Part shown: in pieces, positions 28,819 to 35,223 of the stretch
Position numbering within the stretch: position 1 is the stretch's first letter
Layout: each line of letters begins with the position of its first letter
Origin: Tropicimonas marinistellae
GTDB lineage: Bacteria; Pseudomonadota; Alphaproteobacteria; Rhodobacterales; Rhodobacteraceae
Assembly (NCBI RefSeq): GCF_001509585.1
Contig: NZ_LNCI01000006.1
Span: forward strand, 248,001-312,000
Direction of reading: 5' to 3'
DNA length: 64,000 nucleotides
The notes under the pieces: generated by a model
What the model was told of the DNA's origin: nothing
The model's database searches: none
The model's input: only the letters and a program-made list of their open reading frames with translations
Position numbers and translations under genes: made by a program

Positions 28819-28980
28819 TCACTCCTTCCTGTCAGCGCCGCCTGGGCGATCGGCAAGGATGACCCGCCGGGCCTCTCCATCCCGGCGCTCGAATCCGTTG
28901 CGGAATGATCGGCGCGCAGTGCCGCGCGTCAGCATCGGAACCTCGATGCATTTTGCACAGGTATTCGGTGCGGATGTCAT
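28819..28980 (-). CDS. 53-aa arginine-rich peptide, candidate modified-peptide precursor
   Basis: A short gene directly upstream of the M14-like gene (six bases between stop and start). It has an excellent ribosome site, GGGGGAG, six bases before the ATG at 28980. The peptide has two cysteines close together (Cys8-Ala-Lys-Cys11) and ten arginines, several in pairs (23-24, 32-33, 38-39). I recognise no family. Position, size and composition make it the best candidate substrate for the neighbouring YcaO/TfuA and guanidino-modifying enzymes. It lacks the classic Cys/Ser/Thr-rich core of azole peptides, so this is a hypothesis. Confidence 0.55.
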   Translation of the reverse strand: MTSAPNTCAKCIEVPMLTRGTARRSFRNGFERRDGEARRVILADRPGGADRKE

Positions 28981-29044
28981 TGCTTTCTCCCCCAGGTAGC
29001 GGCGGTACGAATAGTTGCGACGTTGTCCGGTCGCCCCGTCGCGC

Positions 29045-29269
29045 TCAGATCGCCGGTGCATCTGCCAGCCATGCCCGCCGTCCCGGTGTCCGACGGACGG
29101 CCCATGCATCACGCGGCCTCAATCCAAAGCGACCGGGGGAAAACGGATCGTGGCACGCGGGCCGCCCGTCGGTTCCAGCGAACGCGTACCGGCCGTGGCC
29201 GCGTCCGAAACAGCTATCGTTTCCAGGGCAATCAGCGACGCCCCGAAGTAAAGAATTCATGTCGATCAC
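29045..29269 (-). CDS. possible 74-aa Gly/Cys-containing peptide
   Basis: An open frame upstream of the 53-residue peptide on the same strand, starting with GTG at 29269 eight bases after GGAG. The first 50 residues contain three cysteines (14, 20, 39) in a Gly/Asn/Asp/Ser-rich setting; the tail is basic. It would be the first gene of the minus-strand unit. Codon third positions are less GC-biased than in surrounding genes, so it is either fast-evolving or not a gene. Kept at low confidence as an alternative precursor candidate. Confidence 0.25.
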   Translation of the reverse strand: MIDMNSLLRGVADCPGNDSCFGRGHGRYAFAGTDGRPACHDPFSPGRFGLRPRDAWAVRRTPGRRAWLADAPAI

Positions 29270-29568
29270 GTCCGAATCTCCGCTCTAAGCAGCAGCACTC
29301 CGACGGCCCTTGCCTATGGAACGAATGTCTCACCGCGACCGTGATGCGCCTGTGACGCGGGAGAATCGTCGCCCGTCGCGTGCTCTGCCCACCCCGGTAA
29401 TGTTGCGCGCCGAAATCCCGCGCCCTGAATGCGGCCGGACCGCGATCGCGATGCAACTCCCGAGCCGCAATTTCCCGCGCCCGCATGCCCGGCGCGCGCC
29501 CTCGACAAGACGACTCTTTCCGCGATCACGCCGGCGCGCAGGGGGCCGTGGGTCCTCTGCGGCATGGA

Positions 29569-29598
29569 TTGACAGAATCGCCACCGGCTCCCTAAACA
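29569..29598 (+). promoter_or_regulatory. putative promoter of the YcaO operon
   Basis: A perfect TTGACA (29569-29574) is followed after 18 bases by TAAACA (29593-29598), about 34 bases before the TTG start. The -35 is consensus; the -10 matches at about three of six positions. Confidence 0.45.
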
Positions 29599-29631
29599 TT
29601 AATAGATTTCTACAAAACCTAGGATAATTCA

Positions 29632-31041
29632 TTGCGACTCAGCGATTATCGCAGATTCAGCAGCTCCCGCCGGTTAACCGAGGAAGTCCCGAGATTTCGG
29701 TCACTTAGGGAGACTCTCACCGCGACAGCCGCAACTGCGCAATCGGCGACGGAGGCGCAGGACGCCCGCGCCTCGCATGTCGTCGTTTCCGGAGTTCTGG
29801 GAACAATTTCGCCGTTATTATTGGTTTGTCCAAACGATTTTATCACCTGGCGCCCATTTCGAAAAATCGTGACCGGAATCATGTCCGCGCTTTCGGAGAA
29901 AACGGACTTTATTGTTTGCGCGGATTGGCAATCCCCGGATGCGGAAACGAAACTCCGCGCCATGGTGGCGGATGCCGGCCTCACCATGGACCGGATCCGG
30001 CCCGTCGATATCGGCGGTCTGGAAGTCACGCCCTTCGCGCAGGACATCTGCGTTTGCCTGACCCCCCGCGACGCGGCCCCCGCGGATCGGTTCGTGTTTC
30101 TCGAACCGCTGGATTTCCAGCGCCGCGACGACCGGGAAATCTGCGACCGGGTGGGGGCGGCACTGTCCCACGACGTGCGTGCGTCGGGCCTGGAGTTTCA
30201 GGGCGGCAACCTGCTGTGCACCGACCGCCACATTCTGATCGGCGCGGATCATTTCGAGGCGAACCGCGAGGCAATGGCGCCCACCGATCCGACCGCCCCC
30301 GAACAGGCGGTTAGGATGGCCTTCAAGACATCTCTGGACGACACGCGCGCCCTCTTCCCGCTGGGTGCGCCGCAGGTTCCGGTCCCGCGTCCCATCGTCC
30401 GGCCCGGCGGCAGCCGGAAGGCGGTCCACTACATCCACCCCAGCGCCATCGGCCTCAACCAGCCGATCTTCCATATCGACATGTTCGTCACCCCGCTCGG
30501 CCCCATCGGCGGCATCCCGACCGCCCTGGTCGGCAAACCCACGCCGTCGCATCAGCACGGGCCCGAGGTCGACCTGCTCGCGGGCCTGCCGTTCGATACC
30601 GTGGTGCGGGCGCTCGAAAGTGCCGGCTACCGGGTCCTGCGCAACCCGATCACCACGGCGACGCTTCGCGCGAACGGGCAGCCCCGGCGCGTGCGGGACC
30701 TGTCGCCGTCGGACGATATCGAGGGGGCGCTCCGCGAGTCCGTGGTCGCACAAGGCGCTCAGCCGACCGATCACGTCGAGATTTTCGAACACCACATCCT
30801 CACCTGGAACAACGTGATCGTCGAAAACCGCGGCTCGTCCGGTTTGCATGTGGTCATGCCCACCTACGACCACCCGCATGACGCGGAATGCGCGGCGATC
30901 TACGAAAGCCTCGGCGCGCGGGTGTCCCGCCTTCCGGACATGACCCGCATGGTCGCGCTCCGGGGCGCCGCGCATTGCATGGTCCGCGACGTGGCACGCC
31001 ACCATGAAACCGACGCGGACGTCGGGCCAAGGATCGCCTAG
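29632..31041 (+). CDS. guanidino-group-modifying enzyme superfamily protein (arginine deiminase-like)
   Basis: A 469-residue protein with the GME fold pattern (arginine deiminase, peptidylarginine deiminase, amidinotransferase). Catalytic signatures in order: FAQDIC with Asp138 where the family has an RD pair, QGGNLL (190-195), HID (281-283), NNVIVEN (393-399) and RGAAHCM with the likely nucleophile Cys449. The His, Asp and Cys are retained, so it is probably active on a guanidine, perhaps a peptide arginine. I use the TTG at 29632 (AGGA seven bases before) because strand one of the fold starts before the first ATG at 29881. It is the first gene of the operon; its stop touches the next start (TAGATG). 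Confidence 0.75.
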   Translation: MRLSDYRRFSSSRRLTEEVPRFRSLRETLTATAATAQSATEAQDARASHVVVSGVLGTISPLLLVCPNDFITWRPFRKIVTGIMSALSEKTDFIVCADWQSPDAETKLRAMVADAGLTMDRIRPVDIGGLEVTPFAQDICVCLTPRDAAPADRFVFLEPLDFQRRDDREICDRVGAALSHDVRASGLEFQGGNLLCTDRHILIGADHFEANREAMAPTDPTAPEQAVRMAFKTSLDDTRALFPLGAPQVPVPRPIVRPGGSRKAVHYIHPSAIGLNQPIFHIDMFVTPLGPIGGIPTALVGKPTPSHQHGPEVDLLAGLPFDTVVRALESAGYRVLRNPITTATLRANGQPRRVRDLSPSDDIEGALRESVVAQGAQPTDHVEIFEHHILTWNNVIVENRGSSGLHVVMPTYDHPHDAECAAIYESLGARVSRLPDMTRMVALRGAAHCMVRDVARHHETDADVGPRIA

Positions 31042-32868
31042 ATGGACGCCGGCCGGACAGAGGCTTCAGGTCGCCCGACGCTGCACCTGTTCGGAACGCC
31101 GCATGCCGTGATTGGCACCGAAACGCACCCCTTCTTCGATCGCGCGGCACAGATCGTCGGCATCCTCGCGCTCGCACCGGACCAGATGCAGCGCCGTGCC
31201 CATGTCGCCGAAACGATCTGGGGCGACCCGCAGGCCGGCCTGACCAATCTGCGGCAGGCCCTGGCCCGGTTTCGCCGAAAATACCCGGCATTCTCGGCGC
31301 TGATCGAAGCGAACCCGAGCCGGTTACGGCTCGTCCCCGGGATCGTCGATACCGATGTTGCGGCGCTCCTGGCGCGTGGAACGGCCGCTGGGTCCGATGC
31401 GGCCCGGCCACTGCCCACGGGCGCGTTTCTCGATGGCGTTGATACGCCAAGCCATGCCTTCGAGGAATGGCTGCGCGATGCCCGCCAAACGCTCGACGGG
31501 CAACGGCTGCACCTGGCGTCTGCGGCACTCGATCAGGCAACGCGCTACGGCCATTGCGAGATGGCGCAATTCGAGCGGCTGGTGGAACAGCTCAAAGCCT
31601 TCGACGACGGCGGCGGTTCCGTCGACGCCACGATCGCGGAAGCCGCGCGTCGCATCGGCCTCGGCACGGTCGCGGCCTCCCCGGCGCCGGGGCCCGCCCC
31701 CGACACGTCGCAGCACGCCCCCCCGCCACGACTGGCCCTGTTGCGGCCGCAGGCAGATCGCTCTGTCGCCATTCCGCTGGAGCGTTTCGTCGGCGATGTG
31801 GCGGACCGCCTGTCGCGATTTCGCAGCTTCGCAACCCTGGCGCCGTTTTCCAGCTTCGCCATCGCGCCGGCGGACGTGGCCGAGGAAAGCGAGCGCCTGA
31901 ACATCGCCTATGTCGCCGAAACGCAGCTCCGCTACGACGGCGACGAGCCGATGCTCGCAATCCGCCTGATCTCGGCCAGCGACGCGCGGATCGTCTGGGC
32001 CGCCGAGTTCTCGCTGGCACCGGAAACGCTCGCGGATAGCTGCAAGCGGCTCGCACAAACGGTCGCCGCGAGCCTCGCGGATCACGTCGAGGCGGATCTC
32101 GCCAACCGCGAACGCGCCGCAGGCGCCCCCGGCGCCTACCTTCACTTCCTGACGGGGCGTGAGCAGCAATTGCGGGGCGATCTTCCGGCCCTGAGGCGCG
32201 CACGGAATAGTTTCCGCGCCACGCTTCGGGCCGATCCCGGTTTTGCCATCGCGCGCGCGCGCATCGCCGAAACGCTGGTCATCGAGTGGATATTGCGCGG
32301 CGGAACGGACGGCGAGCTTCTGGCCAACGCCCACAACGAGGCGCAACAGGCGCGGCAGATCGACCCCGGCGCGGCCGAGGCGCATTGGATCATGGGCTCG
32401 ACGCAATTGTACCGGCGGGAATACGATGCGGTGGTCTCGCATTTCGAGACAGCCCGCGCGCTGGCACCGCATTCCGCGGACCTGCTGCTGAATTTCGCCG
32501 ACGCGCTCTCCCACCTCGATGCCCCGGTGCGCGCCGAAAGCCTGTTTCAGAAGGCCGTCGACCTGAACCCGATGCCTCCCGACCGCTATTGGTGGTTCGG
32601 GGCGAGCATCGCGCTGGCGCGCGGGGACTTCGACACGGCCGCAACGCGCTGTGACAGGATCATGGCCGAGGAAGTCGCCGTCGGAACGCGTACCACGTGC
32701 TACGCCCTGAACGGTCAGGACGAAAAAGCCGCCGCCTGGGCGCACCGGTTGCGAGACGTGTTGCCAAACACGACCGTCGCCGAACTGTCCGAGTTGATAC
32801 CGGGTCCACAGGACACAGACCTTCATCGCCATTACCGGGAGGGCCTGCGAATTGCAGGCTTCATTTAA
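31042..32868 (+). CDS. SARP/BTAD-type transcriptional regulator with TPR domain
   Basis: A 608-residue regulator. Residues about 12-100 look like the winged-helix of SARP/AfsR-type activators: LHLFGTPHAVIG, an LALAPDQMQRRAHVAETIWGD-type segment and NLRQALARFRRKY. A BTAD-like helical part follows (105-195), then an alpha/beta segment like the TolB-like domain found with CadC-type regulators (about 230-350), and TPR helices to the end. Such proteins switch on secondary-metabolite clusters. It begins immediately after the deiminase-like gene's stop, so it is likely the pathway's own activator. No membrane helix is visible, so it should be cytoplasmic. Confidence 0.75.
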   Translation: MDAGRTEASGRPTLHLFGTPHAVIGTETHPFFDRAAQIVGILALAPDQMQRRAHVAETIWGDPQAGLTNLRQALARFRRKYPAFSALIEANPSRLRLVPGIVDTDVAALLARGTAAGSDAARPLPTGAFLDGVDTPSHAFEEWLRDARQTLDGQRLHLASAALDQATRYGHCEMAQFERLVEQLKAFDDGGGSVDATIAEAARRIGLGTVAASPAPGPAPDTSQHAPPPRLALLRPQADRSVAIPLERFVGDVADRLSRFRSFATLAPFSSFAIAPADVAEESERLNIAYVAETQLRYDGDEPMLAIRLISASDARIVWAAEFSLAPETLADSCKRLAQTVAASLADHVEADLANRERAAGAPGAYLHFLTGREQQLRGDLPALRRARNSFRATLRADPGFAIARARIAETLVIEWILRGGTDGELLANAHNEAQQARQIDPGAAEAHWIMGSTQLYRREYDAVVSHFETARALAPHSADLLLNFADALSHLDAPVRAESLFQKAVDLNPMPPDRYWWFGASIALARGDFDTAATRCDRIMAEEVAVGTRTTCYALNGQDEKAAAWAHRLRDVLPNTTVAELSELIPGPQDTDLHRHYREGLRIAGFI

Positions 32869-32884
32869 GCAAGGGAGAACCACA

Positions 32885-33313
32885 ATGGCCAATACACTCG
32901 ACGGAAAGTCATTCACGCTTTTCGAATACGCCGACACCGAGGAACCCGCAGTCTCTATGTGGGTTCATCTGCCCAGCCCGGACGACACGTCGAAGTCGCA
33001 ACCGATCCAGTTGCTTCAGGACGATCTCGATCAGGCGACGGAGGACGAATTCGAAGTTCAGACCGAAGTCACAGCGCAGGCCGAGACAACGACCCTGCGT
33101 GACCTCGGCATTCTGGATTTTGACGCGGTTTTCCTGGAATCCATGCGCTGGCGCCACACCGACGTGGATCAGGAAGCCCTTGAGGCCGCGCTGAAAGACC
33201 TCGTGGCAGCCGCAAAAACCCTCACAAGCCTCGGGCTGAGCATCGTCGTCGGCTTCCGCACGAACGAAGACGAAGAGATGCCCCCTGTCACCATCCGCGC
33301 CACACGCGGATGA
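32885..33313 (+). CDS. unknown acidic protein, 142 aa, in YcaO operon
   Basis: A 142-residue protein with a GGGAG ribosome site before the ATG. It is acidic, has no cysteine, and shows a predicted beta N-terminal half (SFTLFEYAD, VSMWVHLP) and a helical stretch (EALEAALKDLVAAAKTL) before a final strand ending TIRATRG. I recognise no family. Its stop overlaps the YcaO start (ATGA), so it is made together with YcaO. Possible roles are a leader-peptide-binding partner, an immunity or carrier protein, or itself the modified substrate through its C-terminal tail. Confidence 0.75.
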   Translation: MANTLDGKSFTLFEYADTEEPAVSMWVHLPSPDDTSKSQPIQLLQDDLDQATEDEFEVQTEVTAQAETTTLRDLGILDFDAVFLESMRWRHTDVDQEALEAALKDLVAAAKTLTSLGLSIVVGFRTNEDEEMPPVTIRATRG

Positions 33314-34440
33314 CATCCCTGCCCTTCGAGCCAGCCGCGTTCGGGATAACGCGGCTGGCCGAACAGGGACAACTTTTGCCGTTTGGCCTGCCGGTCTGGA
33401 GCGCGCTCCGACCGGCAGCGCGTTCCTTCGCAGTCACGAACGGCAAGGGCATGACAGATGCGCAAGCGCGGCTGACGGCCGCGATGGAAGCCGTCGAATG
33501 CGCCTGCGCCGAAGCCTCCGAACGTCTCGTCACGCGGTGGGCGAGCATCGCGGAATTGCAAGCGGAAGGCGCGCCGATCCTCGACTTCGCCACGTGCCTT
33601 CACGTGCGCAAACCGGCGCTCGACACCTCCCACATACGCGGCTGGGTGTCCGGCACGGTGTGGTCCACCGGGGCGCCGATCCTGGCGCCCTACGAGGTGG
33701 TCGGCCTGGATTACCGCGCCAATGCCGGCTGGGACCGCGACAGTTTCGCGATGGTCTCGGGCGGGCTGGCGGCACATACCGATGCAGACGCCGCGCGGGC
33801 AAACGCACTCCGCGAGGCGATCGAGCAGGACGCGCAGGTTTTCCTGCGGTCGGTTCCGGGCTACGCCCGCCGCAGGCGCCGCCTCGACCCGCAGGCCGTC
33901 CTTCCCGAAAGCGTCGCGCCGTTGGTGGAGCGTCTCGCCGCCATGGGCACGTGGGTCGAGTTGATCGACGCAACAACGGACATTCGCGTTCCCGTGGTCA
34001 TGGCGCTTCTGCGCGAGGCGGGCAACGGCGCCGCGCTGGATCGCCGGGCCGCCGGTTGCGCCTGCCGGGCATGCTATCCCGACGCCGCGGCGGCCGCGTT
34101 GCTCGAAGCCGTGCAAAGCCGCGTCACGGATTTCGCGGGGGCACGGGACGACATCGTGGCGGCAGATTTCGCGCCGCGCACGGGCGCCGAACCGCGCCCG
34201 CCACCGACATCCGCGACCCTGCCCCGGCAAAATGCGGGCGCATCAATGGCCGAACTCTGCGACGCGCTGGCGTCAGCCGGTCTCCCGCAGGTTCTCGTCT
34301 TCGACATCCGCCCGGAGGGACACCCGCTCCACTGCTGCAAGGTGCTCGTTCCCGGCCTCGAATGCCTCTCCGAAGGCCCGCGCCAGCCGCGCCGGGGGCG
34401 GAGATTCGCGAGCCGCGCCCTCGCGAGTGTGCTGCGATGA
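33310..34440 (+). CDS. YcaO-domain ATP-dependent cyclodehydratase/thioamide enzyme
   Basis: A 376-residue YcaO protein. The ATP-binding signature SFAVTNGKGMTDAQARLTAAMEAVE (from about residue 39) includes the paired Glu60/Glu63, and NALREAIEQDAQ matches the second nucleotide motif. The C-terminus lacks the PxPxP ending of azoline-forming YcaOs and instead ends in a basic helix; a GCACRACYPD segment holds three cysteines. YcaO enzymes activate a backbone amide by phosphorylation for cyclisation or for sulfur attack. With TfuA next door, thioamidation is the favoured reaction. It overlaps both neighbours by four bases (ATGA). Confidence 0.92.
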   Translation: MTSLPFEPAAFGITRLAEQGQLLPFGLPVWSALRPAARSFAVTNGKGMTDAQARLTAAMEAVECACAEASERLVTRWASIAELQAEGAPILDFATCLHVRKPALDTSHIRGWVSGTVWSTGAPILAPYEVVGLDYRANAGWDRDSFAMVSGGLAAHTDADAARANALREAIEQDAQVFLRSVPGYARRRRRLDPQAVLPESVAPLVERLAAMGTWVELIDATTDIRVPVVMALLREAGNGAALDRRAAGCACRACYPDAAAAALLEAVQSRVTDFAGARDDIVAADFAPRTGAEPRPPPTSATLPRQNAGASMAELCDALASAGLPQVLVFDIRPEGHPLHCCKVLVPGLECLSEGPRQPRRGRRFASRALASVLR

Positions 34441-35141
34441 GCCGTTTCGTCTGTATCGGTCCGACAGCCCACGGCCTGCCTGAATCGGCCTTCCGGAGGG
34501 TCGCCAGGCACCCGCCCGCGGCCCGCGGCGACCTGCTGCGCCTCGTTGACGACGGCGCCACCGCGATCCTTCTGATCGATGGGCTCTACGGAGATCGTCC
34601 AAGCGTCTCGCACAAGGAAATCCTGTTCGCATTGTCGCGGGGCGTGGCGGTCATCGGCGCGGCCAGCCTCGGCGCCCTCCGCGCCGCCGAATGCGCGGCC
34701 TTCGGCATGGCCGGCATCGGCGCGGTCTTCGCCGACTACCAAAGCGGCGCCCGCACGAGCGACGCCGATGTCGCCGTTCTGCACGCCCCGGAGGCCCTGC
34801 GCTGGCGCCCCCTGTCGGTCTCGCTGGTCGACATCGACGCGACCCTCGATGCCGCAGCCGAACGGATCGGGCCCACCGAGGCCGCGCAGCTCGCATCGGC
34901 CGCGCGGCGCCTCCATTTCGAGCGCCGCCAATGGGACGCGGTCGTCGCGGCGGCGCAGCTGCCGCCGGATCGCATCCCGCTCCTGGAACGCCACCGGGTG
35001 TACCGCAAACGCGAGGACGCGCGCGCGGCGCTGGATCTGCTCCGCGCCGGTCCGGCGGCCCCGGTGCCGCTCGATTTCGAGCCCACGGACTGCTTCCTGG
35101 CCGACCTGCGCCGGTTCGCACCCGGCCTGCTGCGCCGCTGA
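34437..35141 (+). CDS. TfuA family protein
   Basis: A 234-residue TfuA-like protein. The family core is recognisable: GPTAHG near the N-terminus, IDGLYGDRPSVSHKEIL (48-64) and VIGAASLGALRAAE (72-85). TfuA was first seen in the trifolitoxin cluster. In methanogens it partners YcaO in making the thioglycine of methyl-coenzyme M reductase, probably by delivering sulfide. Its ATG overlaps the YcaO stop, so a working pair is very likely. No mcrA or other obvious thioamide target is in the window. Confidence 0.9.
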   Translation: MSRFVCIGPTAHGLPESAFRRVARHPPAARGDLLRLVDDGATAILLIDGLYGDRPSVSHKEILFALSRGVAVIGAASLGALRAAECAAFGMAGIGAVFADYQSGARTSDADVAVLHAPEALRWRPLSVSLVDIDATLDAAAERIGPTEAAQLASAARRLHFERRQWDAVVAAAQLPPDRIPLLERHRVYRKREDARAALDLLRAGPAAPVPLDFEPTDCFLADLRRFAPGLLRR

Positions 35142-35223
35142 GGCGTTACGGCCGCGTCACGCTCCCGCTGACACGCTCACGTCCAATGCAATGCCGGCCC
35201 CCCGGCGAACCCAGGAGAACAGC

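Larger units (their letters stand above)
28981..29631. other. divergent control region of the YcaO cluster
   Basis: About 650 bases between the 53-residue peptide gene and the plus-strand operon. It holds a weak candidate peptide ORF (29045-29269, minus), a consensus -35 with a weaker -10 for the operon (29569-29598), and an AT-rich patch (about 29590-29631) that stands out in this GC-rich genome. The size is consistent with control by the SARP-like regulator encoded in the operon. Confidence 0.5.

Noticed and set aside
29232-29486. 84-codon minus-strand frame with a CCC triplet
   Set aside because: Considered as a peptide precursor, but it overlaps the better-supported candidate in another frame, lacks a ribosome site and has shadow-like composition.
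29310-29627. 105-codon plus-strand frame just before the deiminase-like gene
   Set aside because: No ribosome site, Arg/Pro-rich translation, and it runs across the predicted promoter; more likely untranslated.
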